From: Planctomycetota bacterium
GTDB lineage: Bacteria; Planctomycetota; Planctomycetia; Pirellulales; Pirellulaceae
DNA length: 21,096 bases
Direction of reading: 5' to 3'
NCBI GenBank assembly: GCA_024277285.1
Contig: JAJRVM010000105.1
Span: forward strand, 1-21,096
Part shown: piece after piece, positions 1 through 9,034 of the stretch
Layout: the number at the start of each line of letters is the position of its first letter
How positions within the stretch are numbered: position 1 is the first letter of the stretch
Translations under genes and position numbers: made by a program
The notes under the pieces: model-generated
Told to the model about the DNA's origin: nothing
What the model saw: the letters and a program-made list of their open reading frames with translations, nothing else
The model's database searches: none

Positions 1-552
1 AACGGTGAAGATCCGTACGGGCGAAAAGGATACGGCCGTCTGAGACCGGTTCGTGGCCAAGTGCGACGGGGGCGAGTTGGTTTATTCGCACATCTTTTTG
101 CGAAAAATGAAGAGATTTGCCCACGGGCCGTGAAGGAACGTACTGCCCAGCGCATCTAAACCGCTACATGGCATGCATGGCGTCGTCGAAATACGGGCAT
201 TTTGCTCGTTTCAGCAAGGATGTTTGTTGCATGCCGAGTTGCTGCCTTGTGCAGGGCCTGCTGCCACAACGGACCGGCATGGCTTTCGGGTAAGTGCTAG
301 CAGTGCACGCGGGTGTTTTTGATGGTGTTCGCGAGTTAAACGCCGGTTGTTGGTCTCGTGGACGTTGTGTTTTTCAGCCGATCACAAGGCTTTTGGTCAG
401 TCGGGAGTTGTCGGCCTGGGTGTAGCCGTTTCGGCTGCAATCGGGGCCCGACGAGTTTGGTCCTGGCGGGGATCGGTTTTGGGGCGGAATCGTAGGTTTA
501 CGGAGTTTAGAGTTCGCGGAGTCTATGAGTTTAACGAAAAGGAAGACGAAGT
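1..552. other. Upstream region with no supported gene
   Basis: I see no convincing gene in this stretch. The reading frame starting at base 2 gives a short tail ending in a TGA at 41-43 (residues ending GEKDTAV), which could be the C-terminus of a gene lying outside the window. A second frame stays open from base 1 to a TAA at 160-162 but is rich in Arg and has no recognisable content. A small hairpin, TTCGCA (85-90) paired with TGCGAA (99-104), could lie near the end of an upstream transcript. The promoter of the following gene must lie here or further upstream, but no clear -35/-10 pair or operator is visible by eye. Confidence 0.4.
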
Positions 553-1053
553 ATGGTGAAAGTGAAAGCAGTAGCAATGATGTTGGCGGCGGGAATGTTT
601 TTGACAACGGCAGTGGCGAACGCCGATTCCCATGACAGTAAGGTGAAGCTGAAAGGCGTTAAGTGCTTTCTGTGTAAGATGCAGGTGAGCGAAAAGGATG
701 CCGTCGACTACCAGGGCGGGAAGGTCTATTTTGGCTGTGCGGGATGCCCGCCAAAGTTCTCTAAGAATGTCGCGAAGTATGCGGCCAAGGCGAACGCCCA
801 GTTGGTGGCAACTCATCAGGTCCATCAGAAGTCATGCCCGATTATGGGTGGGAAAGTCAAGAGTAACATCAAATCGAAAGTGGCCGGTGTCGACGTTGCC
901 TTCTGCTGTGCCAAATGCAAGACGGCGGTCGACAAATTGAGTGGTGACGCTCAAATCGAGAAAGTCTTCGGTAAGAAAGCGTTTGCCAAGGGTTTTAAGG
1001 CTGGCAAGCATGGCCATGACCACGGCGACGGTCACGATCATGACCACAAATAA
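553..1053 (+). CDS. Secreted two-domain YHS/TRASH-like metal-binding protein with His-rich tail
   Basis: This 166-residue exported protein probably binds a soft metal, most likely copper, in the periplasm; the metal is inferred from the neighbours. Residues 1-24 form a signal peptide with a likely cut after ANA. Domain 1 (about 34-80) is YHS-like, with C38 and C41 (CFLC) and a second pair, C62 and C65 (GCAGC). Domain 2 (about 93-150) has C95 in CPIMGG and C118, C119 and C122 (CCAKC), the recurrent cysteine pattern of this locus. The tail from about 152 is His/Asp-rich (HGHDHGDGHDHDHK) and could hold extra metal ions. The start is supported by GGAAG at 541-545, seven bases upstream. A strong hairpin separates it from CusB1, so it may be expressed partly on its own. 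The pattern fits small secreted planctomycete proteins, but no exact function is known to me. Confidence 0.85.
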   Translation: MVKVKAVAMMLAAGMFLTTAVANADSHDSKVKLKGVKCFLCKMQVSEKDAVDYQGGKVYFGCAGCPPKFSKNVAKYAAKANAQLVATHQVHQKSCPIMGGKVKSNIKSKVAGVDVAFCCAKCKTAVDKLSGDAQIEKVFGKKAFAKGFKAGKHGHDHGDGHDHDHK

Positions 1054-1093
1054 GGTAGGCACAGGGTGCGGATGAGCTCCTGGCTTTGAACCG

Positions 1094-1127
1094 GGTGGGA
1101 CGGGCGGCAATGTTCGACCGTCCCACC
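1094..1127 (+). terminator. Strong hairpin, probable terminator or attenuator
   Basis: GGTGGGACGG (1094-1103) and CCGTCCCACC (1118-1127) form a perfect 10-bp stem with a 14-base loop, 40 bases after the stop codon of the first secreted protein. The bases that follow, TGTCGTTT, are only weakly T-rich. It may therefore be an imperfect intrinsic terminator, an attenuator or an mRNA-end stabiliser rather than a full stop before CusB1. Confidence 0.55.
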
Positions 1128-1278
1128 TGTCGTTTAGGGCCGGCGCGAACAGCGTGCTGGTTTGGGGCAAGCCCGTTGCTCGTGGTTTGCGAGCGTGGTA
1201 TGAAGTAGGATATGTGCGTGTGTGCGAAGAGACGAGCGTTTCGTCGCATCTAACTGAGTGAGTTGCGAAAGGAACATT

Positions 1279-3969
1279 ATGAACCAAGAGACGCCCCAAT
1301 CCCGCGAGACCCAATCTCGTGAGACCCAGCCGCGTGAGGCTTCATCGAACAATCGCCTGAGGCAGATGCTGGGTCGGCACTACGGAAAGCTGGTCTTCGC
1401 GGAATTCGTCGCCGTCTTCGTGTTTGGAGTTTTCGTTGCCTGGTTCTTGTGGGGTGGCAGTGCGTTATCCTCGTCGGAGAGCGAGGTCGAGCTGACGCCG
1501 GCGGCTGCCGAGTCGGAGGGGCCATCGTTGTGGACTTGTTCGATGCACCCGCAGATTCGTTCTCCCAACCCTGGCAAGTGCCCGGTCTGTGCGATGGACT
1601 TGATTCCGGTGGCGAAGACCTCGGGGGGGATGCGAACGCTGACGGTGGGTCCTGACGCGCGGGCCTTGATGAGCATCGAAACGGTGCCGGTCGAACGTCG
1701 CTATGTGACGAACACGATTCCGATGGTTGGCAAAGTCGACTACGACGAAACCAAGTTGGGGTATATCACGGCATGGGTCAGTGGGCGATTGGACCAATTG
1801 TACGTCGACTTCACGGGCGTGGAGGTCAACAAAGGCGACCACATGGTCTATATCTACAGCGAGGAGCTGTATGCTGCTCAGGACGAGTTGATACAGGCGT
1901 TGAAATACGAGACACAGCGCCCGGCCAGTGCCAATCAATTGCGTGTCGGTACGATCGACATGGTCGAATCAGCGCGCGAGAAGTTACGCCTGTTGGGGCT
2001 GACTGAAGAGCAAGTGAAGGAAATCGCGGCACGACAGGTGCCGACCGCGCGCGTGACGATTTTCTCGCCCGTTTCAGGTGTGGTGATCGAGAAGATGCGT
2101 CAGGAGGGCGAGCGCGTGCGATTGGGCGATCGTATTTATACGATTGCTGATTTGCGCCAGGTGTGGGTGCATCTTGATGCGTACGAATCGGATTTGCCCT
2201 GGATTCGTTATGGCCAGGAAGTCACGATTACCACGGAAGCGTATCCGGGCGAGCAATTTCACGGTCGCATCGCGTTTATTCAGCCGGTGTTGAATGACAA
2301 GACGCGTACGGTCAAAGTGCGTGTCAATGTGCCGAATGAGCATGGCAAGCTGAAGCCGCAGATGTTTGTGCACGCGATCGTTCGTCCCAAAGTGGCGGCT
2401 GGCGGCAAAGTGATGGATCCGGAACTTGCCGGCAAGTGGATCAGTCCGATGCACCCCGAGATTGTCAAGGATGCGCCGGGCAAGTGCGACATCTGTGGCA
2501 TGCCGTTAGTACGAGCCGAATCTTTGGGCTACGTCACGCCGGCAACCGATTCGCAGCAACCGCCATTGGTGATTCCACGCCTGGCCGCGTTGATCACTGG
2601 CACGCGTGCGGTCGTTTACGTCGAGTTGCCGGTGATCCATTCAGCGGCGGAACCGGCATTTCAGACACTCTCTGCCGTGATTGACGCGGGGGATCTCGAC
2701 GCCATTCGCGACGCATTTGCCACTTATGCGCGGATGCTTGATCGGCCTTATGACCAGTCGGGCACACAATATGCCAGGCAGCTTTGGGGTCAGTATGCGG
2801 ATCGGTTGAGTCAGCAAGCTTTGGCTGGTCAACGTGCGCAGAACGCGAACGAGGTAGAGGAGCATTTCACGGCCATCGAGACGGTCATGAATGAAGCGCG
2901 CGAGCAGTTTGCGCCGCAGGGGCAGCCAACGTTTGAGGGGCGTGAAATCGTGCTCGGCCCGCGGGCTGGGGACTACTTCCTGGTTCGCCATGGTTTGCAA
3001 GAGGGCGAAATGGTGGTGACGCAGGGTAATTTCAAAATCGATTCCGAGATTCAGATCCAAGCCAAGCCTAGCATGATGACGCCCGAAGGTGGCGGCGGCG
3101 GCGGTGATGGCGACAAAACGGTGTTTCCGGGCGCGTTCTACGATCAGATTCGCGACTTGGAAGCGGCCTACAAAGCCGTTACGAAGTCCATTGAGCACGG
3201 GAAGTTGAACGAAATAACCGCCGCGTTTCGAGGTTATTCGCAAACACTGGATGCCGTGGACGTGTCGCTGTTGACTGGGAAGCCACGGATATTTTGGCAA
3301 GAGATTAGCATGCTGTTGGGCAACGATGGCGTGGAAGGCAGCGATGTTACGCAGTTGGCGGAAGCCGATCGAGTGTACTTGCTGTTGAAGAGCCGTATGC
3401 GGCGCATGCGCGACCAGTTAGGCGTGGCGCAAGTGCCTCAACGCGAAGTTGATCGCATTGCCGTGGGGCCCGAATTTCAAGCTCAGCTTGCTAAAGTGTG
3501 GAACGCCTATCGGCTCATCCAGCAAGCATTAGCCGGTGATGATTTCGGCAAAGCTCAGCAGGCGTTGAATCCGTTGAACGCTGCGATCGTCTCGATCGAC
3601 GCGGGGACGTTGGAGCAGAGTGCCCAGCAAGTGTGGCACCAGGAGCATGCGAATCTGGAGAAGTTATTTGCCAGTATGCAGGCCGCCAAGGATCTCAACG
3701 GGTTTCGAACTGAGTTCAAGCCCTTCTCCGACGAAATCGGTGTGCTGGCCAAGGCGTTTGGGTTTGGCCAGGCGGCATCCGTGTACGAGTTGCACTGCCC
3801 GATGGCATTCGAGGGAGAAGGGGCCAATTGGTACCAAGACAACGACCAACCTCAAAACCCATACTACGGCGCATCGATGCTCCAGTGCGCGGATCGCGTG
3901 GAACAGATTGTGAATGAACCGGTCGGGGAGGCGGAGGACCTGCCTCCCATCCCACCACCGGTCGAGTAG
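1279..3969 (+). CDS. cusB: CusB-like RND periplasmic adaptor 1, with two heavy-metal-binding domains and DUF3347-like repeats
   Basis: This is the membrane-fusion adaptor that links the CusA pump to the outer-membrane channel and can pass on metal. It has 896 residues, about twice E. coli CusB. A polar N-terminus is followed by one membrane span (about 38-58). A heavy-metal-binding domain follows at 84-110 (C87, M89, H90, C101, C104; CPVCAMDL). The hairpin, lipoyl and barrel core covers about 118-372. A second metal domain sits at 387-412 (M391, H392, C403, C406; CDICGM) and lacks the first Cys. The membrane-proximal part is split by a helical insert (about 452-547) and resumes at FEGREIVLGPRAGDY. 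A Gly linker then leads to a helical segment (616-715) and a DUF3347-like end (730-876) with HCPMAF and C870. GAAAGGAA at 1267-1274 fixes the ATG start over an upstream in-frame GTG at 1258. Identification is by family resemblance; copper/silver specificity is inferred. Confidence 0.9.
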   Translation: MNQETPQSRETQSRETQPREASSNNRLRQMLGRHYGKLVFAEFVAVFVFGVFVAWFLWGGSALSSSESEVELTPAAAESEGPSLWTCSMHPQIRSPNPGKCPVCAMDLIPVAKTSGGMRTLTVGPDARALMSIETVPVERRYVTNTIPMVGKVDYDETKLGYITAWVSGRLDQLYVDFTGVEVNKGDHMVYIYSEELYAAQDELIQALKYETQRPASANQLRVGTIDMVESAREKLRLLGLTEEQVKEIAARQVPTARVTIFSPVSGVVIEKMRQEGERVRLGDRIYTIADLRQVWVHLDAYESDLPWIRYGQEVTITTEAYPGEQFHGRIAFIQPVLNDKTRTVKVRVNVPNEHGKLKPQMFVHAIVRPKVAAGGKVMDPELAGKWISPMHPEIVKDAPGKCDICGMPLVRAESLGYVTPATDSQQPPLVIPRLAALITGTRAVVYVELPVIHSAAEPAFQTLSAVIDAGDLDAIRDAFATYARMLDRPYDQSGTQYARQLWGQYADRLSQQALAGQRAQNANEVEEHFTAIETVMNEAREQFAPQGQPTFEGREIVLGPRAGDYFLVRHGLQEGEMVVTQGNFKIDSEIQIQAKPSMMTPEGGGGGGDGDKTVFPGAFYDQIRDLEAAYKAVTKSIEHGKLNEITAAFRGYSQTLDAVDVSLLTGKPRIFWQEISMLLGNDGVEGSDVTQLAEADRVYLLLKSRMRRMRDQLGVAQVPQREVDRIAVGPEFQAQLAKVWNAYRLIQQALAGDDFGKAQQALNPLNAAIVSIDAGTLEQSAQQVWHQEHANLEKLFASMQAAKDLNGFRTEFKPFSDEIGVLAKAFGFGQAASVYELHCPMAFEGEGANWYQDNDQPQNPYYGASMLQCADRVEQIVNEPVGEAEDLPPIPPPVE

Positions 3970-4122
3970 CCCAACGCCGTGACCGGCTGCGGAGCATTAA
4001 GGTGATGTATCGTTTGTCTTGAGCTCCACACCTTTCCCTGGCATGCTGGGCGAGTTGCCCCGAATGTCCCATGTGTCCGAATCCAACGTCCGCAAAACCA
4101 CTCACTAGCAAGTTGTGGATTT

Positions 4123-7100
4123 ATGCAATTCCTGATCGACAAGGTTATTCGTTTCTGTCTCGAGAACAAGTTTGTTGTCGCGCTCGTCGTGGTCGTGATC
4201 GTGGCGTTTGGGATCAAGTTCGCCCCGTTCGACTGGGACGTGGCCGGGTTGCCACGCGATCCGGTGCCGACCGATGCCATTCCCGACATCGGCGAGAACC
4301 AGCAGATTGTTTTTACCGAATGGATGGGCCGGTCGCCGCAGGACGTCGAAGACCAGATCACGTATCCGCTAACCGTTTCGCTCTTGGGCGTGCCGGGTGT
4401 GAAGACGGTGCGGAGCTATTCCTTTTTTGGTTTCTCGACGATCTATGTCATCTTCAAGGAAGACATCGAGTTCTATTGGTCGCGTACCCGCGTGCTCGAG
4501 AAATTGAATAGCCTGCCGGGCGGCACGCTGCCCGAAGGCGTGTCACCCGCATTGGGGCCTGATTCGACGCCCTTGGGACAGATTTTTTGGTATACGCTGG
4601 AAGGACGCGATCCGGATGGCGAGCCGATCGGTGGCTGGGGCCTGGACGAGCTGCGGACGGTGCAGGATTGGTACGTTCGCTACTACTTGCTGGCGGCCGA
4701 GGGGATCAGCGAAGTTGCTTCGGTCGGCGGTTTTGTGCAAGAGTACCAAATCGACGTCGATCCCGACGCGATGCGCGCGGCGCGGGTGACTATCGACAAT
4801 GTCTTCGTGGCCATTAAGAAGTCGAACATTGATGTCGGTGCGCGCAGTATTGAAATCAACAAGGCGGAATATTTTATCCGCGGCTTGGGATTCATCAAGG
4901 ACATTGAGGATATTGAATACAGTGTCGTCACGGTCAACGACAATGTTCCGATCTATGTGAAAGACGTTGCCAATGTGACGCTTGGGCCGGCACTGCGCCG
5001 TGGTGCGATCGATAAGGGTGGAGCGGAGGCGGTTGGCGGCGTCGCGGTCGTGCGCTATGGCTTCAATCCACTTGAAGCGATCAAGAATGTTAAGAAAAAA
5101 ATCGGTGAATTCGACGACGGACTGCCGACCAAAGCGATTGTTGATTATGGCAAGGTGACTCGCGCGCAACTGAGTGAGTATGCCGATGGAAGTGACTTTG
5201 AACCGTTTGTGGGCGTCGAGCTGAATCACGAGGCGTGGGTCAAGCATTTGCGCAGTACACCGCGTGAAGAGTGGCCGGCGTGGGTGACCACCAGCCAGGT
5301 GACGGTCGTGCCGTTCTATGATCGGACCGGGTTGATCTATGAAACGCTTGGTACATTGAAAACGGCGTTGACCGAAGAGATTCTGGTTACCATCATCGTG
5401 ATTCTGGTGATGGTGATGCACCTGCGTAGCTCGATTCTGATCGGTGCGTTGCTGCCGTTGGCGGTCCTGATGTGTTTTATCGCCATGCGCATGTTTAGCG
5501 TCGACGCGAATATCGTGGCCCTTTCGGGAATTGCCATTGCGATCGGCACGATGGTCGATATGGGCATTGTGCTGAGCGAAAATATTCTAAAACACTTGGA
5601 TGAGGCCGACCCCGATGAAGATCGATTGGAGGTCGTGTTTCGTGCGTCGAGCGAAGTTGGCAGTGCTGTACTGACCGCTGTCGCGACAACGATCGTCAGC
5701 TTCCTGCCGGTCTTCACCATGATCGGCTCGGAAGGGAAGCTGTTCAAGCCATTGGCTTTCACCAAAACGTTCGCCCTCGCGGCCTCGGTGATCGTGGCGT
5801 TGACGATTATCCCTCCAGTGGCACATGTGCTGTTTACCGCTCAAGTGAAGACGCGTGTCTTGAAGCAGGTGCTCTACGTTGGTCTGATCATCGGTGGCCT
5901 GGCGATCGGGGTTGGGGTTACCTGGTGGGCGGGCGTTATTCTCGGTGCGTTGGGGATCTATAAGCTGGTCGAGGAATCGCTCCCAGCGCATATGACGAAG
6001 CTGAAGCAGCGGATGCATAACAGTGGCACGGTGTTGGTGAACGGTGCGGCGGTTGTGTTTGTCGGGGTCTTGTTGACCGAAGATTGGTTGCCGTTGGGGC
6101 CGGGGGAAGGCCTGTTCAAAAACCTGCTGTTTGTCCTGCTGCTGATCGGTGGATTGCTGGCGTTCTTCCTGGTCTTTCAACGCTATCTGTACAAGCCGAT
6201 TCTCTGGTGGTGCTTGCGGCACAAACTGGCCTTTCTGACGTTGCCCGCCGTGATGATGGTGCTCGGTCTGAGTGCCTGGCTCGGCCCGGCGATCCTGTTC
6301 GGTACGATCCCAAAAGAGTATGGTGGACAGTCGTTGGAGGCCGAGGACGTTGCGGCACTGTCGGCGGTCGAGCGGTTTAAATATGACTTGGCGGCGGTCG
6401 AATCGAAGAAGTGGGAAGGGGACATTGCCAATCGCCCGCTGAGTACCCGTGTGAAGTGGTCGCTGGCCAAGAGCTGGGAGGGGTTTGGCAAGGAGTTCAT
6501 GCCGCCGCTGGATGAAGGCTCGTATCTGTACATGCCGACCACGATGCCACACGCTTCGATTGGCGAGGCGTTGGACGTGCTGTCGTTGCAGGATCGTCGC
6601 ATCAATGCGATCCCCGAAATCGAGTTGGCGGTGGGGAAAATCGGTCGTGTCCGCAGCCCGCTTGATCCCGCACCCGTCTCGATGATCGAAACGGTGATTA
6701 ACTATCGCAGCGAGTATATCGTCGATAAAGACGGACGGAGGCTCAAGTTCCGGTTTGAACCCGAGGAAACCGAGTGGTTTCAAGATAAAGACCGCAAACT
6801 GCTGTTGGCCAAAGATGGCGAGCCGTATCTCGTGCAAGGTCGATTCGTGCGCGATGAAGATGGGAATCTGATCGAAGACGCTCATGGAATCCCTTTCCGA
6901 CAATGGCGCCAACCGGTCTCGCTCGAATTGAATCCAGGCCGCGACGCGTGGAAAGGGATCGAAAAACCGGACGATATCTGGCACGAGATTGTCGAAGCGG
7001 CACAACTGCCGGGAACGACATCCGCTCCACGTCTTCAACCGATTGCCGCGCGCATCGTGATGTTGCAGAGCGGTATGCGGGCGCCGATGGGAGTGAAAAT

Positions 7101-8292
7101 CAAGGGCCCCGATCTGGTGACGATCGAGAAGGTCGCGCTGGAAATCGAGATGTTGCTCAAGCAAGTTGAAAGCGTCGAGGCATCCGCAGTGATCGCCGAC
7201 CGCGTGGTTGGCAAACCGTACTTGGAAATCGACTTCAAACGCAAAGAGATTGCACGCTATGGCTTGACGATCCAGGATGTGCAAAACGTTGTGGAAGTTG
7301 CGATCGGCGGACGTGCGGTTACGACCACGGTTGAAGGACGCGAACGGTTCCCCGTGCGTGTGCGCTATTTGCGCGAGTTGCGTAACGGTATCGATTCGAT
7401 GAAAAAGATCCTCGTCCCGGCTAAGAACGGCACGCAAATCCCGCTCAGCCAGGTTGCCGAGATCAACTACGTTCGTGGACCCCAGGCGATCAAGAGTGAA
7501 GATACGTTCCTGACTGCCTACGTTTTGTTCGACATGAAGCCGGGCGAAGCGGAAGTCAACGTGGTGGAAGAATGCGCTCGCTTTCTGCAAGAGAAGGTCG
7601 ACAATGGCGAGCTGACTCTGCCGCCAGGCACGAGTTACACGTTTGCCGGTAACTATGAGAATCAGCTGCGTTCGCAGAAAACGCTCATGGTCGTGCTCCC
7701 CTTGGCCCTCTTTATCATCTTCTTGATCCTCTATCTTCAGTTCCGCTCGGTTATCACTACGGCACTCGTGTTCAGTGGTATCGCCATCGCTTGGGCGGGT
7801 GGCTTCATCATGCTTTGGATGTATGGCCAACCTTGGTTCTTGGACTTCAACGTCATGGGCGCCAACATGCAGTCGCTGTTCCAAATCCATCCGATCAACT
7901 TGAGCGTTGCGATTTGGGTCGGTTTTCTGGCGCTGTTTGGCATCGCCAGTGATGATGGCGTCGTTATCACGACCTATCTGGATCAGAGTTTCGCTCGACG
8001 TCGAATCACCAACCGCGAGGAAGCGCGCGAGGCGACTTTGGTCGCCGGAGTCCGCCGAGTGCGACCATGTTTGATGACCACTGCCACTACGATCCTGGCA
8101 CTGATTCCGGTCCTCACTTCGACTGGCCGTGGGGCCGATATCATGGTGCCGATGGCGATCCCCAGCTTTGGCGGCATGGCCATCGAGATCATGACCATGC
8201 TGGTCGTGCCGGTTCTGTATTGTGCCGTCCAGGAATGGAAAATCCGACTTGGTGTTCGCGATCCTCGCTTCGCGGAAAATGCCGAAGTGTAA
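4123..8292 (+). CDS. cusA: CusA-like heavy-metal RND pump 1, very long (1389 residues)
   Basis: This is the proton-driven inner-membrane pump that moves Cu(I)/Ag(I) towards the outer-membrane channel. E. coli CusA is about 1047 residues; this protein is 1389. The three methionines of the E. coli site (M573, M623, M672) match M804 (YLYMP), M854 (SMIET) and M980 (VMLQSG). In the proton relay, D405 matches D479 (GTMVDMGIV). E939 is Asp here (D1277, ASDDGVV) and K984 is Cys (C1316, RPCLMT). Extra material includes about 50 residues near 342-392, a hydrophobic stretch at 580-690 that could add about four spans between TM6 and TM7, and about 50 residues at 730-785. A soluble insert at about 862-945 separates the second and third methionines, and a short one lies at 1236-1260. 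No clear Shine-Dalgarno precedes the ATG; a 153-bp gap separates it from CusB1. Metal specificity is inferred from the methionines. Confidence 0.92.
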   Translation: MQFLIDKVIRFCLENKFVVALVVVVIVAFGIKFAPFDWDVAGLPRDPVPTDAIPDIGENQQIVFTEWMGRSPQDVEDQITYPLTVSLLGVPGVKTVRSYSFFGFSTIYVIFKEDIEFYWSRTRVLEKLNSLPGGTLPEGVSPALGPDSTPLGQIFWYTLEGRDPDGEPIGGWGLDELRTVQDWYVRYYLLAAEGISEVASVGGFVQEYQIDVDPDAMRAARVTIDNVFVAIKKSNIDVGARSIEINKAEYFIRGLGFIKDIEDIEYSVVTVNDNVPIYVKDVANVTLGPALRRGAIDKGGAEAVGGVAVVRYGFNPLEAIKNVKKKIGEFDDGLPTKAIVDYGKVTRAQLSEYADGSDFEPFVGVELNHEAWVKHLRSTPREEWPAWVTTSQVTVVPFYDRTGLIYETLGTLKTALTEEILVTIIVILVMVMHLRSSILIGALLPLAVLMCFIAMRMFSVDANIVALSGIAIAIGTMVDMGIVLSENILKHLDEADPDEDRLEVVFRASSEVGSAVLTAVATTIVSFLPVFTMIGSEGKLFKPLAFTKTFALAASVIVALTIIPPVAHVLFTAQVKTRVLKQVLYVGLIIGGLAIGVGVTWWAGVILGALGIYKLVEESLPAHMTKLKQRMHNSGTVLVNGAAVVFVGVLLTEDWLPLGPGEGLFKNLLFVLLLIGGLLAFFLVFQRYLYKPILWWCLRHKLAFLTLPAVMMVLGLSAWLGPAILFGTIPKEYGGQSLEAEDVAALSAVERFKYDLAAVESKKWEGDIANRPLSTRVKWSLAKSWEGFGKEFMPPLDEGSYLYMPTTMPHASIGEALDVLSLQDRRINAIPEIELAVGKIGRVRSPLDPAPVSMIETVINYRSEYIVDKDGRRLKFRFEPEETEWFQDKDRKLLLAKDGEPYLVQGRFVRDEDGNLIEDAHGIPFRQWRQPVSLELNPGRDAWKGIEKPDDIWHEIVEAAQLPGTTSAPRLQPIAARIVMLQSGMRAPMGVKIKGPDLVTIEKVALEIEMLLKQVESVEASAVIADRVVGKPYLEIDFKRKEIARYGLTIQDVQNVVEVAIGGRAVTTTVEGRERFPVRVRYLRELRNGIDSMKKILVPAKNGTQIPLSQVAEINYVRGPQAIKSEDTFLTAYVLFDMKPGEAEVNVVEECARFLQEKVDNGELTLPPGTSYTFAGNYENQLRSQKTLMVVLPLALFIIFLILYLQFRSVITTALVFSGIAIAWAGGFIMLWMYGQPWFLDFNVMGANMQSLFQIHPINLSVAIWVGFLALFGIASDDGVVITTYLDQSFARRRITNREEAREATLVAGVRRVRPCLMTTATTILALIPVLTSTGRGADIMVPMAIPSFGGMAIEIMTMLVVPVLYCAVQEWKIRLGVRDPRFAENAEV

Positions 8293-8298
8293 GACGGC

Positions 8299-8456
8299 GT
8301 AGCTTGGGAATCTTTCCCAAGAAGTGTGGCACGGCACTCCGTGCCGTGCGTGGCCGTTTCGCAGCGTTTGGCGGCAACACAATTGGACGGTGTTCCGACG
8401 ATGCGAACGCCGCGGAGCGGCGTTCCACACTATGTAGCTTGGGAATCTTTCCCAAG
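8299..8456. repeat. REP-like array of four hairpins bounded by identical 23-bp direct repeats
   Basis: Four short inverted repeats lie within 158 bases just after CusA1. The outer two (8299-8321 and 8434-8456) are identical 23-bp units whose stem is CTTGGGAA, loop TCT, TTCCCAAG. Between them lie CACGGCA/TGCCGTG (8330-8348) and GAACGCCG/CGGCGTTC (8405-8425). The arrangement looks like a bacterial interspersed REP/BIME element. It could protect the 3' end of the pump mRNA or reduce read-through into the next gene. A diverged third copy of the 23-mer lies inverted at 9605-9627. Confidence 0.75.
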
Positions 8457-8638
8457 CATGGACAGCGTTGTTGCTTTGGACCGCCATCTATTGCCGAATA
8501 CGATGCACGCAGTTGCGGCCTTGCTATCGCCGACGTTTTGGCGGTTTCGTGGAAATCGGTCTATGTCGGTATCTCAATATCAATGAGGAGGCAGGTCCGC
8601 GGACCGATCGAAATCCACCGTCTAAAAGGAGTTTCTCA

Positions 8639-8959
8639 ATGTCGAGGGCGATTCGAGTTACAGCACTGTCAGTGCTGATCATGTTCGGCCTGACAATCAC
8701 AGGCTGTTCCAGCCAGCAGGCGTACGAAGCGGAACTGTCGCAACTCTCAGAGCACGATCGAGCACTGGCCGAAAGCCAAGGTCTGGTCTGCCCGGTGAGT
8801 GATAAGCCGCTCGGCTCGATGGGAGTACCGTACAAAGTCATCGTTAACGGTCAGGAAGTGATCCTCTGCTGCCAGAAAGGCGAGGAAAAAATGATGGCGA
8901 ATCCGGAGAAATATCTGGCCAAACTACCACGCGAAGCGCGGCAATTGGGAACGCAGTAG
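8639..8959 (+). CDS. Small lipoprotein with one TRASH-like metal-binding domain
   Basis: This 106-residue lipoprotein would be anchored to a membrane facing the periplasm. The signal peptide ends in a lipobox (LTITGC, lipidated C23). A single cysteine domain spans about 38-95: a DRALAES helix, C51 in CPVSDKPLGSMG, and C77-C78 in LCCQKG. The order and wording match the C-terminal domain of CusB2 (DRTLAER, CPVTDMPLGSMG, ICCEGC), so the two are clearly related. Here the last Cys of CC-x2-C is Gly81, leaving three cysteines, which may weaken or change binding. AAAAGGAG at 8624-8631 sits seven bases before the ATG and decides this start over an upstream in-frame ATG at 8468. The likely role, inferred, is membrane-bound metal capture next to the pumps. 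Confidence 0.85.
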   Translation: MSRAIRVTALSVLIMFGLTITGCSSQQAYEAELSQLSEHDRALAESQGLVCPVSDKPLGSMGVPYKVIVNGQEVILCCQKGEEKMMANPEKYLAKLPREARQLGTQ

Positions 8960-8973
8960 TGGGAACGCAGTAG
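8946..8973. repeat. Exact 14-bp tandem duplication across a stop codon
   Basis: TGGGAACGCAGTAG occurs at 8946-8959 and again directly at 8960-8973. The first copy carries the last codons and the TAG stop of the small lipoprotein. The second copy lies just outside the gene. It is best read as a recent slippage duplication. Confidence 0.85.
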
Positions 8974-9034
8974 ACGGGCAGATGGGACGCAACTCGGGCC
9001 CTGCCGGGCGGACTTCGCTGCACGCTTTCTTCGT

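Noticed and set aside
1..162. Open frame from the window edge to 162
   Set aside because: Arg-rich without any motif; a competing frame ends at 43, and neither can be proved.
347..559. 70-residue + strand frame before the first gene
   Set aside because: It overlaps the start of the clearly real secreted protein, and its sequence is unremarkable.
8293..8456. Possible CRISPR array after CusA1
   Set aside because: Only two identical units, internally palindromic and separated by other hairpins; no regular spacers.
5587..8487. 966-residue open frame on the minus strand
   Set aside because: It lies antisense to CusA1, whose product is clearly recognisable; the antisense protein is His/Arg/Gln-rich with no motif.
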